A DNA stretch of 61,303 nt from RGIG3009 sp045648765 (GTDB lineage Bacteria > Bacillota > Clostridia > Oscillospirales > Acutalibacteraceae): assembly GCA_045648765.1 (NCBI GenBank), contig JAZROQ010000029.1, positions 1 through 61,303 of the forward strand, written 5' to 3'. The position numbers were made by a program, and so were the translations under genes. Shown one piece after another: positions 17,284 to 26,208 of this stretch; the first letter of the stretch is position 1; every line of letters starts with the position of its first letter. Under the pieces are notes generated by a model. It was not told the DNA's origin. It worked only from the letters and a program-made list of their open reading frames with translations, and did no database searches.

Positions 17284-18507
17284 TTATACATCCAAGCGAA
17301 TGTGATACGGTAATCCGGAAAGGTATATCGGCGGTAATTCCGCTTGAATCAACGGACGAGCATAATCTAAAAATTCTTGTTTCATTTGCAGATTTTCCAC
17401 ATCAATCCACGAAAGAGGCATTGTTTTTTCCAAATTGGCAATTTCGCCAATCGGGTATAAATCGGTTGTGCATTGGTAAGGGGTATCTGACAATCGTTTT
17501 AGCACCACCATTTTACCTGTGTTGCCGCCCAAAGCAGCCGGAACCGCTGCGCCACCCGCTTGATAGGCTTCGGTAACATCGGTACGGCTTGTCAAATGTC
17601 CTGCACAACGTTGCAACGTAGAAAGTTCAATGCTTCTGACTTTGATTTTGAGGCGCTGTGCCACTAGATTTTCCAAAAAGCGTCCAACGCCGGTGAGTTT
17701 GACATGTCCAAAAGCATCAACCACGGTTTCGTCCGCAGAAAGTTCACAGACATATCTGCCATCCTTGGTTTTGATGCCCTCTGAAACAGCAATGATCAGG
17801 TTTTTCTTAGTTTCTTGCAACGTTTGAATACGAGTTAAAAACTCTTCCATATCAAACGGAATTTCCGGTAAATAAATCAAATCCGGACCGGCGCAATCTT
17901 CCCCTGTGGAAAGAGCTGACGCTGCCGTCAACCAGCCGGCATTGCGGCCCATAATTTCAACAATCGTCAAAGATTTGGTATCGTACACGGAAATATCGTG
18001 AATGATTTCTTTCATTACAGTAGCAATATATTTTGCCGCAGAACCATAACCGGGCGTATGGTCGGTAACAGCTAAATCGTTATCGATCGTTTTGGGAACA
18101 CCGATAAAGCGAATCTCGCTACCAATCTTTTGCGCATAAGCCGACAGTTTGGCAATAGTATCCATGCTATCGTTACCGCCGATATAAAAGAAATAGCCAA
18201 TGTTGAATTTTTCTAAAATACGGAATATTTCGACATAATCCGCATCGTTTTCGTCCGCATTTTTCAATTTATAACGGCAACTGCCCAAGTAACTGGAAGG
18301 TGTACGTTTGAGCAATTCGATTTCCAATTCGCCCGGAAGTACAGTTTCCAAATCCACCAAATGTTCTTTAAGCAAACCGGCAATACCGTTTTTCATGCCG
18401 TAGGTTTTGATCCCAAAATTTTTGCAAGTTTCATAAACGCCTGCCAAACTGGCGTTGATAACCGCTGTCGGACCACCCGATTGACCGACGATAGCATTTT
18501 TGATCAT
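17284..18507 (-). CDS. Pyrophosphate-dependent 6-phosphofructokinase
   Basis: The 407-residue PFK-family enzyme starts at ATG 18507 (MIKNAIVGQSGGPTAVINAS). Two diagnostic positions indicate PPi instead of ATP use: the GGDG-type loop reads GGNDSMDT (Asp where ATP enzymes have Gly) and the catalytic motif reads PKTIDNDL (Lys where ATP enzymes have Gly). It interconverts fructose-6-phosphate and fructose-1,6-bisphosphate reversibly, saving ATP in glycolysis. It is transcribed alone from its own promoter. Confidence 0.93.
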   Translation of the reverse strand: MIKNAIVGQSGGPTAVINASLAGVYETCKNFGIKTYGMKNGIAGLLKEHLVDLETVLPGELEIELLKRTPSSYLGSCRYKLKNADENDADYVEIFRILEKFNIGYFFYIGGNDSMDTIAKLSAYAQKIGSEIRFIGVPKTIDNDLAVTDHTPGYGSAAKYIATVMKEIIHDISVYDTKSLTIVEIMGRNAGWLTAASALSTGEDCAGPDLIYLPEIPFDMEEFLTRIQTLQETKKNLIIAVSEGIKTKDGRYVCELSADETVVDAFGHVKLTGVGRFLENLVAQRLKIKVRSIELSTLQRCAGHLTSRTDVTEAYQAGGAAVPAALGGNTGKMVVLKRLSDTPYQCTTDLYPIGEIANLEKTMPLSWIDVENLQMKQEFLDYARPLIQAELPPIYLSGLPYHIRLDV

Positions 18508-18541
18508 CGTTTTCTTCCTTTCAAATGATTTCTCCTTCACC

Positions 18542-18570
18542 ACGATACCATAATTTGCCTTAGATTGCAA
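18542..18570 (-). promoter_or_regulatory. Promoter of the PPi-phosphofructokinase gene
   Basis: On the minus strand -35 TTGCAA (18570-18565), 17-nt spacer, -10 TATCGT (18547-18542), about 35 nt upstream of the start codon. Confidence 0.6.
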
Positions 18571-18616
18571 CCTATTCTTGTTTGCAAAGGGATGTAAACT
18601 TTGTTTTCCAAAAAAA

Positions 18617-18656
18617 CAAACAAATGTTTGCTTTTTTGGAAAAGGTGTGCTATAAT
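18617..18656 (+). promoter_or_regulatory. lexA promoter with overlapping SOS box
   Basis: A LexA-type palindrome CAAACAAATGTTTG (18617-18630) overlaps the -35 TTGCTT (18628-18633). A 17-nt spacer leads to an extended -10, TGC TATAAT (18651-18656). The box differs from the Firmicutes CGAAC-N4-GTTCG type at the outer bases but keeps AAC-N4-GTT. Its position implies autorepression. Confidence 0.75.
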
Positions 18657-18678
18657 ACGCTATGTAAGGGGGTATTTT

Positions 18679-19263
18679 ATGAAACCGTTAAACGAAAAAC
18701 AGCGTAAAGTTCTTACTTTTTTGCAAGAACGTGCGCAAGACGGCGTCCCGCCCACTGTGCGTGAAATTTGCAATGCCGCCGGTATCAAATCCACCTCTAC
18801 GGTTCACAGCTATTTAAAACTGCTTACCGAGGAAGGATATATTGAACGTGAAAGCGGATTAAATCGCAGTATTCGTATGCCTGGCGAATCGGTGTCACGC
18901 GTTCCTCTTTTGGGTAAAGTCACTGCCGGTCAACCAATTTTGGCAGTAGAACAAATCGAAGAATATGTCTCCTATTCCGGCGGCGGTTATCCCGCTAACG
19001 AATTGTTTGCTTTGCGGGTATCCGGCAACAGTATGCTCAACGCCGGTATTTTGGACAAAGACATTGTTATTGTCCACAAAACACCCGCCGCACAAAACGG
19101 TGATATTGTTGTGGCCCTTATTGGCGACGAAGCTACCGTTAAACGCATTTATTTTGAAAAAGACTGTATCCGTCTGCAACCCGAAAACGACGCGTTTGAA
19201 CCCATTTACGTCAAAGAAGCGCTTGTTTTGGGCAAAGTGGTTTCGCTGCTTCGCAATTTTTAA
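18679..19263 (+). CDS. lexA: SOS repressor LexA
   Basis: The 194-residue product has an N-terminal winged helix (KQRKVLTFLQERAQDG; PPTVREICNAAGIKSTSTVHS) and a C-terminal S24 self-cleaving domain. The scissile Ala-Gly is in KVTAGQP, the nucleophile Ser in VSGNSM, and the general-base Lys in EATVKRIYF. The start ATG at 18679 has AAGGGGG 6 nt upstream. tmRNA follows in the same direction with its own promoter starting right after the lexA stop. Confidence 0.97.
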   Translation: MKPLNEKQRKVLTFLQERAQDGVPPTVREICNAAGIKSTSTVHSYLKLLTEEGYIERESGLNRSIRMPGESVSRVPLLGKVTAGQPILAVEQIEEYVSYSGGGYPANELFALRVSGNSMLNAGILDKDIVIVHKTPAAQNGDIVVALIGDEATVKRIYFEKDCIRLQPENDAFEPIYVKEALVLGKVVSLLRNF

Positions 19264-19292
19264 TTGACAAACTTTATATTCTCCCCTATACT
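19264..19292 (+). promoter_or_regulatory. ssrA promoter
   Basis: -35 TTGACA (19264-19269), 17-nt spacer, -10 TATACT (19287-19292). The -35 directly abuts the lexA stop codon. The mature tmRNA 5' end at 19315 would be created by RNase P. Confidence 0.85.
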
Positions 19293-19314
19293 TGTGTATA
19301 CTGTTATTATATAG

Positions 19315-19664
19315 GGGGGCGTAAAGGTTTCGACGGGGATTGTAAGCCCTGGTAAGCGAGTAGCGGTGCAGGACCGCTATAAACCCTGCAATCTTTTAAA
19401 AATAAACGACAACTCTAAAGTTGCTCTCGCGGCTTAATTAAGCCGCCGTCTTTACCCGAAGTACCGCGGTCGGGATAAAGGCGTCATGCAGCGGTGAACG
19501 TGAACGGACGGCTGTCGCTTCGTCCGTCATGACTTGGCGACTACCGTAACTCACAGCCTGTTTGTCGGCGGTGAGTGAGGGGAATCACAAAAGACACACT
19601 GCACTCGGAGAAAACCACGGTGAATGATTTTCGGACAGGAGTTCGATTCTCCTCGCCTCCACCA
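19315..19664 (+). ncRNA. ssrA: Transfer-messenger RNA
   Basis: The tRNA-like ends pair (GGGGGCG with CGCCTCC, then ACCA). The canonical 5' segment GTAAAGGTTTCGACGGGG and the T-arm GGAGTTCGATTCTCC are present. The tag frame at about 19406-19438 reads N-D-N-S-K-V-A-L-A-A then TAA, ending in the usual ALAA degron. The exact resume codon is uncertain, since no GCN alanine codon precedes the N. tmRNA rescues stalled ribosomes with SmpB. Confidence 0.97.
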
Positions 19665-19672
19665 CAAATGAG

Positions 19673-19703
19673 AAAAAGCCGCTTAAATAGCGGCTTTTTT
19701 CTT
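19673..19703. terminator. Bidirectional terminator, ssrA / V-ATPase operon
   Basis: AGCCGC and GCGGCT form a stem with a 7-nt loop. T-runs follow on the plus strand and, through the A-run before it, on the minus strand. It separates convergent ssrA and the atpK end. Confidence 0.85.
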
Positions 19704-19724
19704 TTTCCCTAAAAAGGATAGTTT

Positions 19725-20162
19725 TTATTGGAGCAACAATAAGCTAAACACCAAGGTAAACAGCGCAACAGTTTCTACGATACCGATGACAATGAAATAG
19801 TTTGCAGTGCCCTTCCCTGTTTCGCCAAGAGCGTCAGCAGAGGCAGCAGCAACTTTGCCTTGGAACAAGGCTGAAAGGCCAATAGAAATACCCGAAACAA
19901 TACCTAATGCCATACACAACATAGCAGATGCCGTACCCGCCTCAAAAGCACTGCGGATAAAATTCATTAGCAAAAAACCATAAATCGTTTGGGTGAGCGG
20001 TGCACCGGAAAAAGCAACCATCATAAAAGGAGCCGGTTTTCCGTTTGCATAACATTTTTTCCAAGCACCGGCAGATGCTAACGCAGCATATCCCGCTCCA
20101 AAAGCCGAACCAATGGCCGAGAAGCCTAACGCACATGCCATACCAATAAATTGAATTCCCAT
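19725..20162 (-). CDS. atpK: V-type ATP synthase subunit K (rotor ring), Na+ ligands conserved
   Basis: The 145-residue proteolipid has four TM helices in two hairpins. Positions known to bind Na+ in Enterococcus hirae NtpK are conserved: L56-T57-Q58 in APLTQTIYGF, Q101 in FQGKVAAA and the carboxylate E130 in GIVETVAL. This supports Na+ coupling; it is inference from motif identity. It is the last gene of the V-ATPase operon and ends at a bidirectional terminator. Confidence 0.93.
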   Translation of the reverse strand: MGIQFIGMACALGFSAIGSAFGAGYAALASAGAWKKCYANGKPAPFMMVAFSGAPLTQTIYGFLLMNFIRSAFEAGTASAMLCMALGIVSGISIGLSALFQGKVAAASADALGETGKGTANYFIVIGIVETVALFTLVFSLLLLQ

Positions 20163-20174
20163 ACTATACTCTCC

Positions 20175-21998
20175 TTATTTTTTATTTGTTAATTTTTTAA
20201 ATGGCTCATACGCAACACCGGACCATTCCATTCCCAGTTGACCTGAAAATTCCAACAGATTAAGGCGTACACCGTGAACCACAACAGACAAAAATCCCAT
20301 AACGATATTCAGCAAATGACCAATCACCATGATTACAGCGCCGATAATAACCAAAACACCGTCAAAACCCGCTGCCATATCGTTAAAACTTTGGGCAATG
20401 GCGAGAGATGCCATACCAACCGCAAACAAGCGAATATAACTCATAACGTTGCCAAACGCAGATATTGTGTTCAAAAACACGGTAAAGGCATCCCCAAGTC
20501 CCGCTTTGAGACCTTGCGAGAATGTCTTACCCGGTGCCATTCCGCCAAACAGGACAACAAGCAAAAAACCAATACCAACGAAAGCTGCAACAATCCCAAA
20601 GTTAATGCTTTCTCCAATAACCAAATTAAGCACTACAAAGTACAGTGCAGAAATGGCAACCAACCATCCGACATCGGCAATCCACGACAAGTTCCTTTCG
20701 GAGGCTTTTCGACGAATATTCATGATACAAGCCAAAGCCAGTTGGATAAGACCGATACTAAAACAGAATTTCATAACGTTATTCTGTACGTCGGAAGATG
20801 AAACAGAAAAATATTGCGGGTAGTTAGCCAAAGATGGCAAAACCAATGATTTTAGAAGAGGGATTTTCATGGCTCCTTCCAAGCCGAACCACGTTCCCGT
20901 AAGTGCACCCCATACAATCGTTGTGGCGGATAGCAAATATAACAGCAACGTAATATTGGTTGTCTTTTTTGCCTTGATGTGAAGTATAACGGTGCCTAAT
21001 AAAAACAACGCGCCGTACCCGGCATCACCGATTATCATGGCAAAAAACAAAGCGAAAAAGGCCAAAAACCAAAAGGAAATATCGTATTCCCTATACCCCG
21101 GCACAACACCCAAAATATCGAACACCGGTTTTATTAATCCTGTTAGTTTGCCGTAGCGAATTTTCGTTGGAACATTGGGATCATCGTCTTGAATATCACT
21201 GACCATCCACGCCCAATTATTCTCTTTGGCGACCGCTGAGAAATTTTCTTCTTCTGCGGCAGGAATATAGCCATCAAGCCATACTAATGTGTTCTCAGCA
21301 GACAAAGTCTCTTTTACTGAAGAAAACTCTAAATCATTTTGTGTTTGAAGCAATTGAGCTGAATAGTTTTGCAAATGTTTAGCAGATTGTGCAAGAACAC
21401 TTTCACACTCGTCAAGTTCTTTTTCGCAATCTTGTAATTCACATTGCAGTTGAACAGGCCCTTTTTCGGGAATGATAAATTCAATCGCGTTGTATGATTC
21501 ATCCAGTTTTCCGAGCACAGCTACCGTTTCCATTTTTTCCACAGGCAACAAACGGATAAAGTGAATGGCTTCATCTGCCGCAAGAGTTTTATAGGCATTT
21601 TTATCCAACCGATAAAAATGCAATTCTACGGTTTTGGAAAGTTCTCGAATCGCCCACGAATCAAAATCGCCCCACGATTTCAACTTTTCGAATTCAAGCA
21701 ACAGTTCCGTGCGCTTATTCTCAAGAGCAGTCTTTCTTTCCAATGCTAAAACGGTTTTTTGGTACGTTTCTTCAAACTCTTTGTCGGTCAGCATCGGCAA
21801 TTCTTCGAACTGCTGTGAAGTATAGTTTTTAAGTTCCAACAGCAGTTTAGAAAGAGTGGAAAATCGTTCTACAAAAGCAGGATCGGCTGTTTTCTTTTCG
21901 GCAACATGCAAAATTCCCAGCTCGCGAAGAGATAAAAGCATTTCTTCTTTTCTAGACTCTTGTGCTACAACACAAACCTTTTTCATTTTTTCAATCAT
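20175..21998 (-). CDS. atpI: V-type ATP synthase subunit I
   Basis: The 607-residue product is the ion-conducting stator subunit. The N-terminal cytoplasmic half (about 1-300) contains coiled coils. The C-terminal half has about eight TM helices, including FLAFFALFFAMIIGDAGYGALF and the conserved NVMSYIRLFAVGMASLAIA segment with the essential Arg. Its start overlaps the atpD stop by 4 nt. Confidence 0.94.
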   Translation of the reverse strand: MIEKMKKVCVVAQESRKEEMLLSLRELGILHVAEKKTADPAFVERFSTLSKLLLELKNYTSQQFEELPMLTDKEFEETYQKTVLALERKTALENKRTELLLEFEKLKSWGDFDSWAIRELSKTVELHFYRLDKNAYKTLAADEAIHFIRLLPVEKMETVAVLGKLDESYNAIEFIIPEKGPVQLQCELQDCEKELDECESVLAQSAKHLQNYSAQLLQTQNDLEFSSVKETLSAENTLVWLDGYIPAAEEENFSAVAKENNWAWMVSDIQDDDPNVPTKIRYGKLTGLIKPVFDILGVVPGYREYDISFWFLAFFALFFAMIIGDAGYGALFLLGTVILHIKAKKTTNITLLLYLLSATTIVWGALTGTWFGLEGAMKIPLLKSLVLPSLANYPQYFSVSSSDVQNNVMKFCFSIGLIQLALACIMNIRRKASERNLSWIADVGWLVAISALYFVVLNLVIGESINFGIVAAFVGIGFLLVVLFGGMAPGKTFSQGLKAGLGDAFTVFLNTISAFGNVMSYIRLFAVGMASLAIAQSFNDMAAGFDGVLVIIGAVIMVIGHLLNIVMGFLSVVVHGVRLNLLEFSGQLGMEWSGVAYEPFKKLTNKK

Positions 21999-22612
21999 GT
22001 TGCAGTCACCTGCCTTTTACCTTTGGCAATTTTGCCGCGTACAACCGCACTGGTTTGTTGATCACCGAGATAAATTTCAATCACTCGGATATTTTCTTTA
22101 GCTTCAGGAATTTTAATTTTTTCAAACAAATTTACGCGTTGAGAAGTTAGACGTAGTTCCTTGTTTAGTAATTCCTGTTGCCTTTTTAGCACCTTTAACA
22201 ACATATTTAATTTGGAAATTTCACGCATACGGACCAGCGCTTCATCTACCCACAAAGGGTAGTCCGCAACATCATAAGCAATTTCTTTAAAAGTGAGTTC
22301 CTGAAAGACAGGAACAATGACACCTGCGATGTTGTTCGTAGTGCAAACGGCCGTGTCAGGTTTTACCAAATTTTCTATTTTTAGGTTTTCGGAGAACAAT
22401 CGATTTTCCGAAAAAACCGCCACCCAATCATCTAAACCGTCAGCAATTGCAGCATATTCTTTTTTCTTTTCTTCAAATTCCGATTCCACTTGCATGATAA
22501 CCATTTGGAGTTGTTGCTTTTTAAGTTGTAAGGTGGGCAAATATCTTTCAAACCGTTTGAGATTATCTTTTTGCTTTTTGAGTTCATTTTTAGTCAGTTT
22601 AACAGATGCCAT
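21995..22612 (-). CDS. atpD: V-type ATP synthase subunit D
   Basis: The product is about 205 residues and is the central rotor stalk. It is nearly all coiled coil, with the KLTKNELKKQKDNLKRFERYLPTL start (LTKNELKKQKDNLKRF) and C-terminal RRVNLFEKIKIPEAKENIRVI-like segment (QRVNLFEKIKIPEAKENI). ATG at 22612 is taken; an in-frame GTG three codons upstream is the alternative. Confidence 0.93.
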   Translation of the reverse strand: MASVKLTKNELKKQKDNLKRFERYLPTLQLKKQQLQMVIMQVESEFEEKKKEYAAIADGLDDWVAVFSENRLFSENLKIENLVKPDTAVCTTNNIAGVIVPVFQELTFKEIAYDVADYPLWVDEALVRMREISKLNMLLKVLKRQQELLNKELRLTSQRVNLFEKIKIPEAKENIRVIEIYLGDQQTSAVVRGKIAKGKRQVTAT

Positions 22613-22624
22613 ACCGCTCACCCA

Positions 22625-23920
22625 TTAACTATCCGCCGATTTTTTCGGCCAACGTTCTTGCAAGAGACTGGTTTTAAGACCGGTTTCATTGGGTAAAAAG
22701 CAATCGGATAAAATTTCCCAACCCAAATCCAGCGCTTCTTCCAACGAAATATTCACTTGCAAATCCATGAGTTTGGTTTCGAACAATTCGCCGTATTTGA
22801 GCAACTTTTCGTCCCATTCACTCATCAAAAAGCCCATGGATTTTTTCTCAAGGCTTTCTTTGTAAGCACTGTAAAGTTTTATCATACAATCCATCAAAGC
22901 TCGGTGGTCATCGCGCGTTTTACCATTAACGTTTTGTTTCAAACGAGAAAGAGAACCAAACGGCTCTATTCTTCCATTTTTGAGATAATACTGACCTTCC
23001 GTAATGTAACCCGTGTTATCGGGCACCGGATGGGTAACGTCGTCACCGGGCATGGTGGTAACACCCAAAACCGTAACAGAGCCCAAACCATCAAATGCCA
23101 CCGCTTTTTCATAACGTGCAGCAAGGCAACTATACAAATCACCGGGATAACCACGGTTTGAGGGAACTTGTTCCATAGTGATTGCGGTTTCCTTTTGTGC
23201 ATCAGCATAGTTGGTCATATCCGTCAACAGCACCAGCACCTTTTTGCCATCCAATGCAAACCGTTCGGCAACAGCCAATGACATATCCGGAACAAGTGTG
23301 CATTCCACTGTAGGATCAGAGGCGGTGTGAATAAACATAACCGTTCTTCCCATTGCGCCGCTTTTTTCCAAAGTTTCTTTGAAAAAGAGATAATCGTCAT
23401 ATTTGAGCCCCATTCCACCAAGGACGATTACATCCACTTCGGTTTGCATGGCAATGCGAGCCAACAGTTCATTATATGGTTCACCCGACGAGGAAAAAAT
23501 GGGGAGTTTTTGGCTTTCCACCAACGTGTTAAACACGTCGATCATCGGAATACCTGTACGAATCATCGTTTTAGGAACTACTCTTTTGGCGGGGTTTACC
23601 GAAGGACCGCCAATCGGTATCATATTTTCGGTAAGAGCCGGACCGTTATCACGCGGGATACCTGTTCCGTTAAAAATTCTTCCCAAAAGATGGTCGGAGT
23701 ACGAGACCATCATGGGACGATTAAGAAATTTCACCGAATCGGTTGTGCTGATTCCTTGTGTTCCCGCAAAAACTTGCAAATAAACTTTATCGTTATCCAA
23801 TTTGATAACATTGGCATAGCTTTTGCCGACAAGAGCCAAATCGCCATTGCGAACACCGGTTGCTTGAACGGTGACCACGTTACCGACAATGGATTCAATT
23901 TTTGTGTAAATCTTTTGCAT
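22625..23920 (-). CDS. atpB: V-type ATP synthase subunit B
   Basis: The 431-residue non-catalytic nucleotide-binding subunit has the family segments FNGTGIPRDNGP, PKTMIRTGIPMIDVFNTLVESQKLPIF and TMPGDDVTHPVPDNTGYITEGQ-like (PVPDNTGYITEGQYYLK). No Walker A lysine motif is present, as expected for B. The start ATG at 23920 has AGGAGG 6 nt upstream. Confidence 0.95.
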   Translation of the reverse strand: MQKIYTKIESIVGNVVTVQATGVRNGDLALVGKSYANVIKLDNDKVYLQVFAGTQGISTTDSVKFLNRPMMVSYSDHLLGRIFNGTGIPRDNGPALTENMIPIGGPSVNPAKRVVPKTMIRTGIPMIDVFNTLVESQKLPIFSSSGEPYNELLARIAMQTEVDVIVLGGMGLKYDDYLFFKETLEKSGAMGRTVMFIHTASDPTVECTLVPDMSLAVAERFALDGKKVLVLLTDMTNYADAQKETAITMEQVPSNRGYPGDLYSCLAARYEKAVAFDGLGSVTVLGVTTMPGDDVTHPVPDNTGYITEGQYYLKNGRIEPFGSLSRLKQNVNGKTRDDHRALMDCMIKLYSAYKESLEKKSMGFLMSEWDEKLLKYGELFETKLMDLQVNISLEEALDLGWEILSDCFLPNETGLKTSLLQERWPKKSADS

Positions 23921-23930
23921 AGTCAACCTC

Positions 23931-25661
23931 CTAGTTTCCGGATTTTGACAGATAAAATTGTTTGATTTCGTGTTCTTTTTCGTTAAATTCATCTGTTTTA
24001 AAAGGAATAGTATGCCAGTCGAGCAATTTTTGACGCAACTCGTTAAAGAACATTCGAATTTCGTTTTTATCTTCAATCATATAACTTTGAGTAAGAATAT
24101 CATACATAACAGTAAATTCCCGAACTTGACGTTCCGGTTCACAGGCAGCATCCACCGGGTCAAAAGAATTTTGTTGCAAATAAGCCGAATCCAACAATTC
24201 ACCTTTTTGGTATAATGTATAATCTTCTGCCGAAGTACCTTCTTCACCAACAACCATCATCATTTGGTTGATTTCAATACTTCTTTTCAGTATTTCTCTT
24301 GCCTCATCCACTTTATCGTCGTCAACGATACTGCTGTATTTTGACCATGAATCAATGGGATGGATGGCCGGATATTTTCTGGCATCCGAGCGTTCACGTG
24401 AAAGGCCGTGGAAAGCACCAACAACTTTAAGCGTCGCTTGGGTTACCGGTTCTTCAAAGTTGCCGCCTGCCGGCGAAACCGTACCGCCAATGGTCACCGA
24501 CGCCGTTCTGCCATCACGCAATCTCACCTTGCCGGCGCGTTCATAAAAGGACGCAATTACCGATTCCAAATACGCCGGGAAAGCCTCGTCACCGGGGATT
24601 TCTTCCAAACGTCCGCTCATTTCACGCATAGCTTGTGCCCAACGCGAGGTGGAGTCAGCAAGCATTAAAACGGAAAGTCCCATTTGTCGGAAATATTCTG
24701 CTAACGTAATACCTGTATACACAGACGCTTCACGGGAAGCTACCGGCATGGAAGATGTGTTGCAAACAATAATGGTACGTTCCATCAGTGATTTGCCTGT
24801 TCGCGGGTCGGTGAGTTCAGGGAATTCTTGTAAAACCTCAACCACCTCACCGGCACGTTCACCGCACGCAGTGATAATTACAATATCCACATCGGCGTTT
24901 TTGGCTTCCATGTGCTGGAGAACGGTTTTACCTGCGCCAAACGGACCGGGAACACAAAAAGTACCGCCTTTGGCTACCGGAAGAAACGTATCGATACAGC
25001 GGATCTGAGTGATCAGCGTTTCGTCGGGTTTCAAACGTTGTTCATAACAGGTAATGGGTTTTTTAATAGGCCACGAAAACACCATAGACAAAGTCTTTTT
25101 ATTACCTTTACGGTCTTTAATAACGGCAATTTCACTACGAACGTTATAAACCCCTTTGGGAACAATCGACTCTACTGTCCAATCCTCATCCGACAAATCA
25201 AACGGCACCATGATTTCGTGATTAAAAATCCCTTCCGGAACCGTGCCGATGGCATCTGCCGGTCGAACAATATCGCCAACCGCAACTTTGGGAGTAAATT
25301 CCCAATCTTTGTCGGGAATAGGATTCAGGTATTCACCGCGCTCTAAAAAATATCCACATTTTTGAGCAAGATCGGGTAACGGATTTTGGAGACCGTCATA
25401 AATTTGCGTAAGCAAACCGGGCCCTAATTCCACGCTCATAAGCTCTCCGGTAAACTCAACCGCATCCCCTACTTTAATGCCTTCGGTCATCTCGTATATC
25501 TGCATATCCGCGATTCCGTTATTAATGCGTATTACTTCGCCTTTAAGGCGTTTGTCACTAACTTTAATAAAACCGACTTCGTTCTTTTTGATTGAACCGT
25601 CGATTTGTACCGATGTCAAGTTTCCGTTAACACCGGTTACCTTTCCGATTGCATACTCCAT
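23931..25661 (-). CDS. atpA: V-type ATP synthase subunit A (catalytic)
   Basis: The 576-residue catalytic subunit carries the P-loop GPFGAGKTV followed by ACGERAGEVVEVL, the LADSTSRWAQAMREMSGRLEE segment (quoted: DSTSRWAQAMREMSGRLEE) and the bulge domain typical of V/A-type A subunits. With B it forms the hexameric V1 head. It lies 10 nt upstream of atpB. Confidence 0.95.
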   Translation of the reverse strand: MEYAIGKVTGVNGNLTSVQIDGSIKKNEVGFIKVSDKRLKGEVIRINNGIADMQIYEMTEGIKVGDAVEFTGELMSVELGPGLLTQIYDGLQNPLPDLAQKCGYFLERGEYLNPIPDKDWEFTPKVAVGDIVRPADAIGTVPEGIFNHEIMVPFDLSDEDWTVESIVPKGVYNVRSEIAVIKDRKGNKKTLSMVFSWPIKKPITCYEQRLKPDETLITQIRCIDTFLPVAKGGTFCVPGPFGAGKTVLQHMEAKNADVDIVIITACGERAGEVVEVLQEFPELTDPRTGKSLMERTIIVCNTSSMPVASREASVYTGITLAEYFRQMGLSVLMLADSTSRWAQAMREMSGRLEEIPGDEAFPAYLESVIASFYERAGKVRLRDGRTASVTIGGTVSPAGGNFEEPVTQATLKVVGAFHGLSRERSDARKYPAIHPIDSWSKYSSIVDDDKVDEAREILKRSIEINQMMMVVGEEGTSAEDYTLYQKGELLDSAYLQQNSFDPVDAACEPERQVREFTVMYDILTQSYMIEDKNEIRMFFNELRQKLLDWHTIPFKTDEFNEKEHEIKQFYLSKSGN

Positions 25662-25665
25662 GACT

Positions 25666-26193
25666 TCACTCCTGCTCCATGCTTATAATTTGTTGTTCCA
25701 ATTTATCAACGATCGTATTAAATTCCGTCTTCCCAATTTGCTTATCAAATATGGTTTTTCGTTCCAACAATTTTAATTTCAAGGCATAACCGATCAATGC
25801 ATACTCATCGAAATAATGTAGCCCTATCAACTCATCCAACTTCTCAAACTGTAAAGCCAATAACATTTCCTCAGCAGCCAAAGGGTTTTTATGGCATAGT
25901 GCCGCCGTAATAAGTTTTGAAATGTTTTCATCACGATCACTTGGTGGTGTTACCTTTTTTCCAAAACGCACGTTTCGTTGGAAAGTCAGTTCTTCTTTGA
26001 ATGTCGTGTAAAACCTTGACCAATCCGAAACGCAAGGACCTTCTGCTGAAGAAAGTGTCAAGTTTTCCAAGAATGCATACGTCGAATCGTTCAAAGCGCC
26101 CTGACAAGTCTGCAAAAACTGGTTGTATGAAAAAGGCATTTCACCATCCGCTTTGAGCATCGGCAAACTTGAAATCAAGTAATAATAGGCCAT
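25666..26193 (-). CDS. DUF2764 family V-ATPase-operon protein
   Basis: The 175-residue product starts MAYYYLISSLPML, the DUF2764 signature. This family is found in V-ATPase operons of Spirochaetes, Bacteroidetes and some Clostridia, in place of the canonical subunit C. It is helical, with YALKLKLLERK-type segments reminiscent of the C/d subunit. No separate C, F or G/H gene is present in this operon, so it probably supplies the rotor-ring socket function. The function is inferred. Confidence 0.8.
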   Translation of the reverse strand: MAYYYLISSLPMLKADGEMPFSYNQFLQTCQGALNDSTYAFLENLTLSSAEGPCVSDWSRFYTTFKEELTFQRNVRFGKKVTPPSDRDENISKLITAALCHKNPLAAEEMLLALQFEKLDELIGLHYFDEYALIGYALKLKLLERKTIFDKQIGKTEFNTIVDKLEQQIISMEQE

Positions 26194-26208
26194 AGTTTAT
26201 ACCCTTTC

